From: Thelonectria olida
Lineage: Eukaryota > Ascomycota > Sordariomycetes > Hypocreales > Nectriaceae
NCBI GenBank assembly: GCA_020736575.1
Contig: JAGPYM010000003.1
Span: 1,488,001-1,552,000, forward strand
DNA: 64,000 bases
Direction of reading: 5' to 3'
Shown here: positions 24,022 through 34,372 of the stretch, piece by piece
Numbering within the stretch: position 1 is the first letter of the stretch
Layout of the letters: each line of letters begins with the position of its first letter
Notes under the pieces: model-generated
What the model was told of the DNA's origin: nothing
Databases searched by the model: none
Seen by the model: the letters and a program-made list of their open reading frames with translations, nothing else
Position numbers and translations under genes: made by a program

Positions 24022-24674
24022 ATGACCGTCTACTCCTTCTACATCTTCGACCGTCACAGTAAGCTCGACTCAACACAGCGGCCCCCTCTCTCACCCACCC
24101 ACTCGCTAACGCATCCACAGCCGAGTGCGTCTACTCGAAAACATGGCTGCCAAATCGACAGAACCCCGACGTGCCCCCGGGCACCGAACCTTCACCCGCC
24201 GTCAAGCAACAATCCGCCCGCAGCGCCTCCGACGACGCGAAGCTCATCTTCGGCACCATATTCTCCCTGCGGAACATGGCGCGCAAGCTCGGCGGCGACG
24301 ACGACGCCTTCATCAGCTACCGGACCGCAAACTACAAGCTGCACTTTTACGAGACCCCCGCCAACCTCCGATTCGTCCTACTCACCGACACGGCGACCCT
24401 GAGCATGCGCAATGTCCTGCACCAGATATATATCAACCTGTGGGTTGAATACGGTATGTGCTGTCAAATCCTCGAGCTAGAATACCCTTGGCCCTTGGGT
24501 ATCAAGAGCAACAAGGAAAGGGCCGTCACTGGAAGAAGGTACCCGAGAGCTAACATGTCGTCGTTGGCAGTGGTGAAAAACCCCTTAGCTCCAGTCGAGC
24601 ACAAAGGTGGCGACGGTGTTAAGAACGAGCTCTTCGAGCTTGGCCTTGACCAATTCATTAGAGGCCTCATGTGA
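24022..24674 (+). CDS. BET5: TRAPP complex subunit Bet5 (TRAPPC1)
   Basis: Core longin-fold subunit of the TRAPP tethering complexes, which act as exchange factor for the Rab GTPase Ypt1 in ER-to-Golgi traffic. Exons 24022-24058, 24121-24453 and 24571-24674 give 157 residues, the family's normal size. The start MTVYSFYIFDRH and the TECVYSKTW segment match Bet5. The core is KLIFGTIFSLRNMARKLGG, then FISYRTANYKLHFYETP, then FVLLTDTATLSMRNVLHQIY; the end is NELFELGLDQFIRGLM. The first intron interrupts after only 12 codons, an arrangement common in this fungal gene. The residues between about 25 and 50 form a linker rich in Pro and Ser, longer than in yeast. Identification is confident; exon ends rest on frame and consensus. 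Confidence 0.92.
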
Positions 24675-25163
24675 GCATCACAAGCAACCGAGTTATCAGA
24701 GGAAAGCCACATCCAGGGCCCACCGCAATAGAGGGTGGCTCGCAGAGAGACACCGACACGGGAAACCCACGAGAGCAAGGACGTCGGGCTTCAGCCCATC
24801 ACGTCAAGGTACTCGACCATGTTGGGTTTGGTATTAAATGGCTCTCACGAACTCCCCTTTCTACGGAGATCCGAGATACACAGCCCAAGGTGAGAGCTAG
24901 CGGCGGTTAGGCGCCCTCCTAGGTTCAAACAGTGAGTCTCACAGGATTTAGCCACAATGAAAGGACACGGGAAAGAAGAAAGCCATGCCAACGCCGTTGT
25001 TTCCGGCACCATATAATACACGGGATATTTCCCAAGTTCTCCCTTACACGCATGTACCTGCTCTACAACCACACCTGTTTCTGCTCCTTTATACACCAAC
25101 CGTCCACCCAGCCCAACCGACAATATCTTTATATAGTATCCGCACATGAACTGGATGGATTAA
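24675..25163. other. Convergent spacer between BET5 and PEX3
   Basis: Holds the two 3' untranslated regions. No open frame of interest. Confidence 0.6.
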
Positions 25164-26840
25164 TTACTTTTGATCCACGGCCCGGCTCCACGCGTTCTCG
25201 AAATCTCCCGCATTATCCACCATGACGATGCTGGATTCGACTGGGCTTTCCGAAAACTGTTTGATTTGGGAAGATGAAGCACCAAGGTCAATGGTGCTCT
25301 CCATGATGCCATCATCGCGGATCTCCGTCTCCCAGTTACTTGAGTAGACGACAGCGGCGAATGCCTCCAGGGCACGCACTGCCTCCATTCGCTGTAGATA
25401 TTCATTGGGCACACCGTTGCCAATGACGTGAGCCTGGCGTGTCAACACTGACAGGATTTTGGGCAATAGAATGACCTTGGACCTTTGTTGATCCTTGAGC
25501 TCTGGAGTAACGATGCCGTCTGTGGCGGGAAGTTGAAAGGCCTCCGTAGAAAGCTTGTTGTCAACAAGATAAGAAAAGCCCGAGTCAAGCAGTAGGGTCA
25601 AGACATGAGAAAAGGAGGGGGATTCGATGAGATCGGCTGTCTCATCCAGAAGGCGCCTAAGAATAGCGGCAGATGATGGATGGTTTACCTGCTGGGCTGG
25701 GGTATCCTCCAGGATTCCCGATTCGCGAATCACCTCATCCTCCTGGTCCTGGGGAGGGAGGAGAACCTTGAGCCAGTTGGCCTTCCGACGCTCCTCAGCA
25801 GTCGCACCCTCCACCAGCTTCCTCACTTCCATCATCAGGTCTGAGAAGCGCTCAAAGCTAAGTAGGTCACGGGGGCTCAAGTTACCAAACACAGTGCGCA
25901 CGGCGCTCTCGACCCGACGACTGAGGTCAGCCCAGCCCCTATTTAACAACCACCAACTGAAAGTTAGGTATTTGCGGTTCATGTCGAAGTCGTTGCCATA
26001 GGCCTCGTCCGCATTGTCGTCGTCATTATTCTCGAGGCTTATAGTCGCCTGCTGTGAGCCTGTGGCGAGAGCAACCACACTAGACAGATAGCTTCTTCGG
26101 CCGAGAAGGTTCAGTTGCACGCGTGTGAGCATGGTCAATAGAGCGAGCGTGTAAATCAAAGAGAACGCTCTCGTCAATGCTGGAATTGGTTAATCCTCCG
26201 CGAAGAACGATGCAAAATAGGTGGAATAGCTACTTACCACTGATCGTGACATCGTCCCACAACTGTCTCTTGGTCTTGCGAGCCTTGGGAACTCCTCCAT
26301 CTTGTTGACCATCTCCCCCGATATGGAATGGCGAGGGCGCGGTAATCTGGCTGGCATGTATTCCACTTTCGCTTTGCACGCTAGCACTAATCATGCTCTT
26401 GCCATCGTCCTCGGTTAGTGTGGTGTCGGCAATGCTTGGAGGAGTGGCGTTCTCGGTGGCACCGTTCTTGACGGCCTTGGCGGCCTTCATCTGCTGAATC
26501 TCGTAGGTAATTTGCTCCGTATTCATAGCTTCGAGAATGGCAGTCGTTGCGGATGGAAGGAGAGCGAGGACGGTAAAGGTGCAGTCCTCCTGATTCTGTT
26601 CGAAGCGACGACGCAGACTATCAAGAACAAAAGGGTCAGCCGACGGGTCGTTAAAATTGAATGGATTAGAAGGGCGAGTTACTTTTCCTTTGCAATGCGA
26701 TCACTGCTCATGCGCTCGCGCGCGTCGTTGATCTTGGAGATGACATATTGGGTGGCGACGTAGCCGGCGCCAATGACACCGACACCGATGGCAATGGGCG
26801 TCCGGTTGTTGCGCAACCAGCGCCGAGTGGACAAGAACAT
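25164..26840 (-). CDS. PEX3: Peroxin-3, peroxisomal membrane protein biogenesis factor
   Basis: Pex3 anchors in the peroxisome membrane, docks Pex19 with its cargo of membrane proteins, and also serves as an attachment point for inheritance and pexophagy factors. Three exons: 26840-26683, 26617-26238 and 26179-25164, joined in frame to 517 residues. The N-terminus MFLSTRRWLRNNRTP is basic and is followed by a transmembrane segment at about residues 16-34 (AIGVGVIGAGYVATQYVI), the usual Pex3 targeting and anchor region. Then comes the conserved block NLRRRFEQNQEDCTFTVLAL. A disordered linker rich in Ser, Thr and Gly (about residues 100-165) precedes the helical domain, which begins near KRQLWDDVTISALTRAFSLI. 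The three-exon layout and length fit other filamentous fungi. It is divergent from ATG101. Confidence 0.92.
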
Positions 26841-28377
26841 GACGTGAACGGCGGCGACGTGAAGTTATGATGGGTTTCGATCAACTGCACATGGAGGAAG
26901 CTATAGAAGGGATCGAGTCGGGATGGTGGAAGAGGAGTCGAGCATGTGAGCGGGTACTCTGTCGTAGTAGGGGAAAGAGAGCCGCGGGAGGTGGTTCTAT
27001 GCGACGGATGGGTATTCGATTAGCCGCTGTAATTCCGTTGGGACCTTTGTGAGTTGTGCTCGAGCTGTCCTGGAGCTGTAGGAGGAACCGAGCTGTGATG
27101 GGAGGAGGGAAACGAAGTGGCCGAGTTGGGTAGTCGTGAGCAGGCAATATGCATCCGTATGCGTGCCTCGGCCCCAGAAAATGCAGGCGTGTTGGATCGT
27201 GGATGGATCTCAATGGAGGTGCCGAAATGCAGCGGCTGTGGGCGCGGCTTCCACCTCCCCTTGATAAGGTTGTGGCTTAGGCCTTGTGTCTAGAGTGGCT
27301 TGTGCTTTTGTGGGACCATTTTCATATTGACGCAACTTTATGCAATATGCAAACTCACCTAAGGTATCTCTTCACTGCTGGAACCACCACCCTCCTACTA
27401 TGACTCCACGGCTTCATATAGCATTGTTATATTATATCTACCCGTTATACATCCCCTGGGTTGCCATTCCATCCGTTAGACCCGGCAACCCCTTCATCCT
27501 CATTTACCTTCTTGCTCAAGTCTAATGTAATCTTCCAATGGCCAGCTCTCGAGCCCAATCACGCCTCAGCTGTGCTTGCGATACTTGTTGGCTTTAGATA
27601 TCCAAATGTTACGGCAGACGCCCAGAATACAGTCGAATGCACATACGGATCTCTAGAAACGTAGGGCGCCTGGACATTCGCTCAAAATCAAGGCGAGATC
27701 TAATTGCAATACTAAAGATGTCCCTTGTTTCACAGCTGTCTAATATTCAATCCAGACATTTGACTTTCGAGGAGAGGTCCCAAAATGTCACATGCTTTGG
27801 CGGAGCGGCCGATTCTTCCGCTTTAATTGGACTCGAGAGACTCTCTACCAGCCATCGTCTCGTACTCTCCCGAAGGCAGCATTCGGCGAGACTGTATGAG
27901 AAATAGGCTTGGCCTGGAGAGTATTACTTCGGCCGCTCGTGATAGACGCGTAGGCCGTCTTAGGAGTTGTCGCTTACGCCTTGGCTCAGAATGCGGCAGA
28001 GGTGGTTGGAGGGGGTGACCAAGCCGGCAACAATATGCAAACGGCGAAAATGCTCTTTCTTGATATTCAGTTACTGCATAACTTTATACAGCATCTTCTT
28101 ATCTTATCAACGTCTTCCAGCGGCCGTGGCTTGTGACGTCCCCTCCGTCGTCACCAGACTTTCCGCCACACCTGTTCACTTCCCTCCTGCCCCTCCTTTT
28201 GGCCAGCGTTGTCAGCGCAAGCTTCCCAACGGTGCCCCAGAAAAAGTGACGTTGTAGAGTTTTCGATCTCAACTCCTCATCCAGTTGCCTTCTTCCTAGT
28301 AATACCCAACAACGGCTCAGAAACCAACCAGCATGATCGTGGCCGCCCAGACTCGCCTCCAAGACGCCTCAAGAAAC
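26841..28377. promoter_or_regulatory. Divergent spacer between PEX3 and ATG101
   Basis: About 1.5 kb separates the two start codons. It should contain both promoters. The middle (about 27300-28090) is noticeably more A+T-rich than its flanks. A CCTAAGGTA motif occurs at 27358-27366. No supported coding sequence. Confidence 0.55.
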
Positions 28378-29343
28378 ATGGACCAGCAAGACCCTCCCGA
28401 GTTTATACTCGACGTCTTTGCCGATCCGCGTTCCGTCCGCGACGTCGTCAAAGGTTCGTTCCGAGTCTTTCTTTTTCTTTTAACTCCTTTTTCCCACCCC
28501 CTTACCCTAGACCAAACCCCCCCACACGACCCCGCGAAAGCCTCAACCTATGGCATACCAGCCTATAGGATATGACACTGCGAATAGCACCTCATGCTCA
28601 GCTATTTACCTGGTCCTCCACGTGTTCTAACATCTATGCGATATAGGAATCCTTCACACGATATTCTTCCATCGCTTCTTCCCGCCTCTCACCCCGCAGA
28701 CCCGCGAAGTTCTCGACCTGACCCTTCCCTACGTCGACGACGATGAGCTCGAAACCATGATCGAGCAGCGCGTCGCCGCCCTCGAGCGCCAACTCGACGC
28801 CCAGCGCTCTTCCTCGTCTTCGAGCGCCAACCCCTCCGGCACAGGCACGGCGGGCGGCGGCCGCGGCCAGCTCGTCGTGCAGTTCTTCGAGAAGCGCCGG
28901 CGCAAGGCGACGTGGTTGTCCCGTGGCGACGAGGAAGTCTGCTGGGAGTGCTGGACCGTTAAAGTCACCGTCGCCGAGCCGCGGACCGAAAGCGGTATGT
29001 TTTTGCCTGTCCCCGTTTTCAGCATCTCGGGCACTCTCGAGTCCTCACGTCGGCATACGCCGTGTGCCGACGATAACCTAACGGCTTACCCACGCCGTTG
29101 CGACTCACACCCTTTAGTTCCCGAAAGCTGACCTTTCCAACCGTCCCTGCAGAACGAGCCAAAGTCCGCAGCGCCATGGAACAAACGCTGCATGCAACCG
29201 CCATGAAGATAGTAACCTTTGCCAACAACCATAAAGACCACATCCCCCCGATCACGACCCAAGGCGCGAACCCCTTTCCGTACAAGATCAACCTCGATGA
29301 TCAGAAAGAGACGAGCTGGGCTACCCGCATGCGAATCTACTAG
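28378..29343 (+). CDS. ATG101: Autophagy-related protein 101 (HORMA-domain partner of Atg13)
   Basis: Atg101 pairs with Atg13 in the Atg1/ULK initiation complex in fungi that lack the Atg29-Atg31 pair. Exons 28378-28453, 28647-28994 and 29153-29343 give 204 residues. The start region PPEFILDVFADPRSVRDVVK joins to GILHTIFFHRFFPPL, the family's signature opening. Later come QLVVQFFEKRRRKATW, then EVCWECWTVKVTV, then KVRSAMEQTLHATAMKIV and the end ANPFPYKINL. This is the DUF1649/HORMA pattern. Intron 1 (193 bases) and intron 2 (158 bases) are longer than others in this window. An in-frame ATG 15 codons upstream (28333) could also serve; I prefer 28378 because homologous fungal proteins begin near MDQQDPPEF. 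A low-complexity Ser/Gly insert lies at about residues 77-95. Confidence 0.9.
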
Positions 29344-30337
29344 TGGTAGAGTAAGCAGCGATTAGAATTTTGGTACGGCGGGCTCTTTACGTTTTGATAT
29401 TGATAGATAGACTCGGGGGGGAACACAGGGATCATGGGAAACGGAACTTAATCACTGTACATATATGGGTGGTTCGGGTATGGGAACTACAGGCGTTTGG
29501 AGGTGGAGGGAGTCAGGGTTTCATTGACAGTAATAGATACCCGGTTGAACAGATGATTCAGTGCATGTGTACCTGGCATTTCTACAACATGTCACTACCT
29601 GATGATATTGGTTACTGTGACGAATGAACTTGCATACAAGCCACGAAGGCTACTTCTCCTGTTTTGCCTGAATACCAAAAACCACGATGCCAATCTTGAC
29701 ATCAGACCAAGACGCTCTAGTAACTAAACCGTACACTCGCCGTACACATTATAAACAAACAAAAGGGTTCGTGAAACAACGAGCTGTAGTGACAGCAGTA
29801 AGGAAAACAGTGTCATTGAGTCCAGACCACAAAGAAATATGCCATGCTCGCTAGTCTAGTAATCAGACTTCCCCTGCCCAAAAAAACACATGAAAAGCAG
29901 GACTCGGACAAAGTCAAACAAACCCAAAAAACTCGCTCGCACCCACATACAGTACTCAAGCCTTTCTTTCTGCCGGGCGAATCCAAACGCCGAGCAGCCA
30001 AGCACACAGGTAAAGAGAAAATCAGGAAAAGGGGGAAAGAAAAGGGGACAACGCGCGCAACCAAGCAATCCCAAAATGACCATCCAGTATACCGAGTCTT
30101 GCGAGCGCAGGGCGCCCGAAATCGTCATTATCGTCAATAACCAGCCGCGAAGCTATCCGAGGACACGGCCAAGCCGAACCTCCGTGTTTCTAGTCCAAAA
30201 CGGACAAGTTCATCGCCTATTCGCCAAAGGGGGCGCCTAGACATGACGGTGTTTCGACAAATAGTGTTATTTTGTTCTTCGTCAAGTCATTAACATTCAT
30301 AATTATGATTGTGTCGTAATCGCTGTCAACTCCTTGC
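29344..30337. other. Convergent spacer between ATG101 and the forkhead gene
   Basis: About 1 kb that must hold both 3' untranslated regions. A plus-strand open frame at 30076-30240 (54 codons) is the only item with faint coding character; it is discussed as a finding rather than called. Confidence 0.5.
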
Positions 30338-32608
30338 TTAGAAAGCGGTAGAGTAGCTTCGGCCAAGGCCGGGTTTGTTGTTGTTATTGCCCCTGGGGCC
30401 CTTGTCGTTTTGAGACCCGGATCCTATCTTCTCAAAGCCCTGAAGAATGTCGAGGCCTGCAAGGTCACCGACATCCGTGGTGTTGTGCGACATGAAGCTG
30501 CCGGGATCCATCATGAATCCCTGCCACTCCCTGTGCATAGGACTATCGAAGAGACCAGTGGCCTTGGTAGGAGATTGGTTGCGAAGGGGCGACTGAGAGA
30601 ACATCTTCGATGGCGATTCAAGATCCTCAAAGACCTTGCTCGGGGTGTCGAAGAAGGGCGCAGGGGTGCCGGGAGCCTTCAACAGGGGAGCTGCCGCAAT
30701 AGACTTCTTGGCTGCCGAGTTGGTGATCTCACCCAACGCAGACGTTGAGACTGATCGATCCATGCGAACTCGCTTGGCCGAACGCTTCACGGGAGAACCG
30801 GCTGCTGTGGCGGTCGTTGTAGTAGCAAAAACGTTCTCATCCACCGTCGAGAAGTCCTGGAAGATATCGAACTCGCCGGTGGGTAGGGTGTCACAGTCAA
30901 AGTAGTTGGTGTCGTCCAGGTTGAATGCAGGGCTCCACGGAACCACATCGTCAGTGATGCCAGTGACACGCCGAAGAGGAGACTGGAGCATGTGGCGAAC
31001 CTTGTCCCGGTGCATGCGAAGGTTGGTGTTGGGGGAGACTGAGGGAGGAGGGCGAACGGGCGGCTTCATCTTCACAACGGGCGTCAATGGAGGCATCATA
31101 AGGTTCTCATTGGCCTGGCGCAAGGGTGATGAAGAGACTGGAGGCAAGACATTGTAAGAGCGAGACTTGGTTGGGCTGAAGGGCGAAGAGCCGCGAAGAC
31201 GGGCAATCTCCTCCTCGGCACGGCCTCTCTTAATCCGGGGTCGGTCAGCCTCAGACGTGAGCAGATAAGCTTTGTTGGGTCGCATGACGGATGACTCTAG
31301 AGAGGAAATGTAGCCACTGTCGTCCATGGAAGCAAACTTGCGCTTGTGAGATCGGTTGTTGATGGAAGAGGCAGGGTTGCGGAAGATGGGAGGAGGAGTG
31401 TTGCTTCGAGGTTCATGATGGCGAGAGACCGGAGGCGAGGAATGCAAGTTGACGGGGAGAGGGGACAGGAGGGAGGAGTCGAGGGAAACCTCATTATCCC
31501 CACCCTTCTCGACGACGTCCTCTGGACCAATGTTATCGGAAATGGGGATGGTGGCATCTGACGAAGGCTCCACGGGCATTGACATGGTCATTTGCGATGT
31601 AGGAAGAGGTGGGAGGGAAAGCTGGCTGACCGGGATAGGAGGAGGCAGCGTAGGCTCTTGGATAGGAGGGGCCGGTCGAGAGGGCTCGAGGCGTGTCGAC
31701 ATGACTGGCAAGTTCTCCGCAGTAGGAGCTGACTTGCGAGTGGGCTTCTCCTTGAGGAACTGAGACTCAGTGCCGGGTTCGATGCCCCAGTAGTTGCCCT
31801 TGCCTGGATCGTCCTTGGGTCGCTCAATCTTGATAAAGTTCTTGTGGAGGCTCAGATTGTGACGAATGCTGTTCTGCCAGCCGGCATCGTTGGGGTTATA
31901 GAAGGAATAGTGGTTGCTGATCCACCGGTAAATTTGGGCGAGGGTGAGTCGTTGGTTGGGAGATCGAAGGATGGCCATTCCAATCAACTGGGCGTAGCTG
32001 TGAGGTGGCTTGGTGCCGTCATCGACGATGGGAGGGTATGAGTCGGGATGAGGGATAGCCGTGCCCTCAAATCTAGCCTTCTTGGTTGGCCTCGAGTCCT
32101 TGATAGGGGCGGCGTCCATTAGACCTCGCTTTCCGTTGGGCTTGTGGTTGTAGTTTTCGATGGAAAGGTTGATGGTGGGAGGGGCCGGGAAGATCTGAGG
32201 GTGAACATTCTCCTTTCCGTACGTATATAGCCCAGCCATCGGTTGCTGCCTCTGAGAAGTTGTCTTGAATTTGGAGAGGAAGGGCTTCTTGTGTAATGAA
32301 TCGGTGGCGTGCATGTTGCTTGAAGGAGGCGCCATGGGGACCATGTTGAGTTTGCTCCCTTGAGAGGAGCTGAGAGGATTCTGATGTGATGACATTGGTC
32401 GGATCTTGGAAGGAGTAAAAGGCTGGAATTGCTGATCGGGAGCGTTGAATGCGATGTTGGAGTTTGCGCTCGTCAGGGGGCGACGGTGTGGTTTGGTGAC
32501 TGAAGGCATGGGTGCATGGCTAGTCATAGGGGCCGTGTTCTCGAACATGTCGTCCTGGAAGATGTGAAGAGGCTCATTTGAGGCCGGAAAACGCGTGTTC
32601 TTGGCCAT
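30338..32608 (-). CDS. Forkhead transcription factor, HCM1/Sep1-like
   Basis: DNA-binding transcription factor of the forkhead family, 756 residues in one exon. The forkhead domain is at about 198-285: KPPHSYAQLIGMAILRSPNQ opens it, QIYRWISNHYSFY follows, and the recognition helix WQNSIRHNLSLHKNF is at 244-258. No FHA domain is present, which separates it from Fkh1/Fkh2 and Fhl1 and points to the Hcm1 (budding yeast) and Sep1 (fission yeast) group that drives S-phase to mitotic gene waves. A KEN sequence at 132-134 (YGKENVHPQ) fits an APC/C degron. A likely nuclear signal is NGKRGLMDAAPIKDSRPTKK at about 158-177. The long C-terminal half has many SP/TP sites, for example LQSPLRR and PWSPAF, expected for CDK control. 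The start has a GGCCACCATGG context. The group assignment is an inference; the family is certain. Confidence 0.9.
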   Translation of the reverse strand: MAKNTRFPASNEPLHIFQDDMFENTAPMTSHAPMPSVTKPHRRPLTSANSNIAFNAPDQQFQPFTPSKIRPMSSHQNPLSSSQGSKLNMVPMAPPSSNMHATDSLHKKPFLSKFKTTSQRQQPMAGLYTYGKENVHPQIFPAPPTINLSIENYNHKPNGKRGLMDAAPIKDSRPTKKARFEGTAIPHPDSYPPIVDDGTKPPHSYAQLIGMAILRSPNQRLTLAQIYRWISNHYSFYNPNDAGWQNSIRHNLSLHKNFIKIERPKDDPGKGNYWGIEPGTESQFLKEKPTRKSAPTAENLPVMSTRLEPSRPAPPIQEPTLPPPIPVSQLSLPPLPTSQMTMSMPVEPSSDATIPISDNIGPEDVVEKGGDNEVSLDSSLLSPLPVNLHSSPPVSRHHEPRSNTPPPIFRNPASSINNRSHKRKFASMDDSGYISSLESSVMRPNKAYLLTSEADRPRIKRGRAEEEIARLRGSSPFSPTKSRSYNVLPPVSSSPLRQANENLMMPPLTPVVKMKPPVRPPPSVSPNTNLRMHRDKVRHMLQSPLRRVTGITDDVVPWSPAFNLDDTNYFDCDTLPTGEFDIFQDFSTVDENVFATTTTATAAGSPVKRSAKRVRMDRSVSTSALGEITNSAAKKSIAAAPLLKAPGTPAPFFDTPSKVFEDLESPSKMFSQSPLRNQSPTKATGLFDSPMHREWQGFMMDPGSFMSHNTTDVGDLAGLDILQGFEKIGSGSQNDKGPRGNNNNKPGLGRSYSTAF

Positions 32609-33200
32609 GGTGGCCAGGTCGAGACGGACTCGGTCGGGTCAATCGCGCGACGAGGCAACTAAGGTTGATGATGGTTTGGCAAGTTTCACTTTGGGGAGTC
32701 AGAGGTCAGCTAGGCTGGGGATGGGGGAACAGATAAGGGCGGTTTGTGGGCGGGAACGATCGGGTGGGCATCGGCAGAGGTTGATGGGATGGATGGGACG
32801 AGAGTGCATGAAGGGCAAGGAAGCGAAGAGGAGAAAAGGCTCAAAGCTCACCTGGAGGCAGCGAGTTAGCCGTTAATGACCTGTGGGGCGACACTGACAG
32901 GGCTATCGTGACTTGTGCAGAGGCGTTCAATAGAATAGGTAGGGTCTCTAAAACGGGTGCTCGGGGCTGTTGCGACAAGCGGGAGAGCTTTGGGCTGCAG
33001 GCGGTGACGGCAGGCGAAATGAGCGGGCAGAAAAAGTGGTGGAGAGAGAGCGAGAGAGCCCGGAGGCGCCGAGGAGGTCGGAAATGCGAGATGAGAGACA
33101 GGAAGCGACGATGGGGATAGAGAGAACGGGCGCGTTATGCGTAGGTAGGTGGATGAAGATGTTGAGAGAAGGAGAGGGGGCAGAGAGTGTAACGCGAAAG

Positions 33201-33230
33201 AGGAGGAGGAGGAGGAGGAGGAGGAGGAGG
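33201..33230. repeat. (AGG)10 microsatellite
   Basis: Ten tandem AGG copies within the G+A-rich leader region upstream of the forkhead gene. Confidence 0.9.
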
Positions 33231-33534
33231 AGAGGAAGATGGATGGAGGAGGGGGGATGGTAGGTACCTTGTATGGATGGATGAATGGGAGAGAGACGGG
33301 AGAGGAGAAAGAAGTGTGAGTGGGCGCAACAAGGTTAAGGTGGGCAGCTGCTGGAGTTGAACCTAACGTCCAAGCAGCGAGACGCCTACGGATACAGCGA
33401 CAGCGAGCGGCGGCGCCAGAGTACAGAGATCGACGTCACTTTTCTATCGATGTCTAACGTGCTGTCCTTTCAGTTTGCAGCCGTCTCTTTCACACTGCTT
33501 CCCTTCCATCCTATCCCTGTCCATTTTCCTCTTC

Positions 33535-33540
<6 letters not shown>

Positions 33541-33578
<38 letters not shown>
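33541..33578. repeat. 38-base T homopolymer
   Basis: Uninterrupted run of T preceded by a C+T-rich tract. By far the longest homopolymer in the window. Confidence 0.9.
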
Positions 33579-33581
<3 letters not shown>

Positions 33582-34281
33582 CCCATCTTTGACTGAAATC
33601 AAGTGATTCACGCCTGGGCCTCGGGTTGGGCCAGCGCGCCCACGCCCAGCGCGCCCCCAAAGCCGCCCCTTTGCTCGCCCAGACGCTCCGAAGCCAACGA
33701 CATCGACCAAGTCTTGGAGCACTTGGGACTTGGAGAGGCCGAGTGGAGCCCGTGGTGCAGGGAGGATGAGGGCGCACAGGGATTGGGTGCGAGGCGTCCG
33801 CGCTGACACGAGCGAGGGGAGACGACAAGGGGGTGTGTGCCAAGTACTTACGGGATATCAGAGAGAGCCCATTTGAGTCTGTGAGTGTGCTTCCTCTCAG
33901 TGGACAGCATCTTCTAATGATCAGTCTGTAGTTCTTCTGATTTCGCCGGTGTATTGAAGGCATCTTGGGGCGACTGATGAGTTCGCTGACAGAGATCTAG
34001 TGATCCTGTCCAAGCACCATAAAGGCCACCAGCTCTTGGCGTGTATTTGCTCGTACCTCTTCTCTTTGCCCCCAACATCATGTTAATTGGCATTCGAGAC
34101 ATGGCTTCCCCGTATGTAGGTCCAAAGCGGGGGAGCCTGGAGGGCAGGTTTCGGAAATGGACACAAATGGGCCGACCGGACCAAACAGAAGGGAGCATCC
34201 AAGACATTGCTCTCTCATTGTTCACTGTTGAGTGGGCAAAAGAGCACTCTTTGAAGGGATGCTGATGCATGCACGCATAGC

Positions 34282-34372
34282 TGTATGTACGTACGTATGT
34301 AAGTATGTATGATGTATGTCTGTATGTATGTATGTACAGTGAGTGTATGTATGTATGTACATCTGTATGTAG
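34282..34372. repeat. GTAT-rich imperfect microsatellite
   Basis: Array of TGTA/TATG units with interruptions (GTACGTACGTATG and later runs of GTATGTATGTATG). Accounts for the Tyr/Met/Val/Cys-rich open frames seen there, which are not genes. Confidence 0.85.

Noticed and set aside
28333..28377. Upstream in-frame ATG for ATG101
   Set aside because: The 15-residue extension has no resemblance to the family start; kept as an alternative only.
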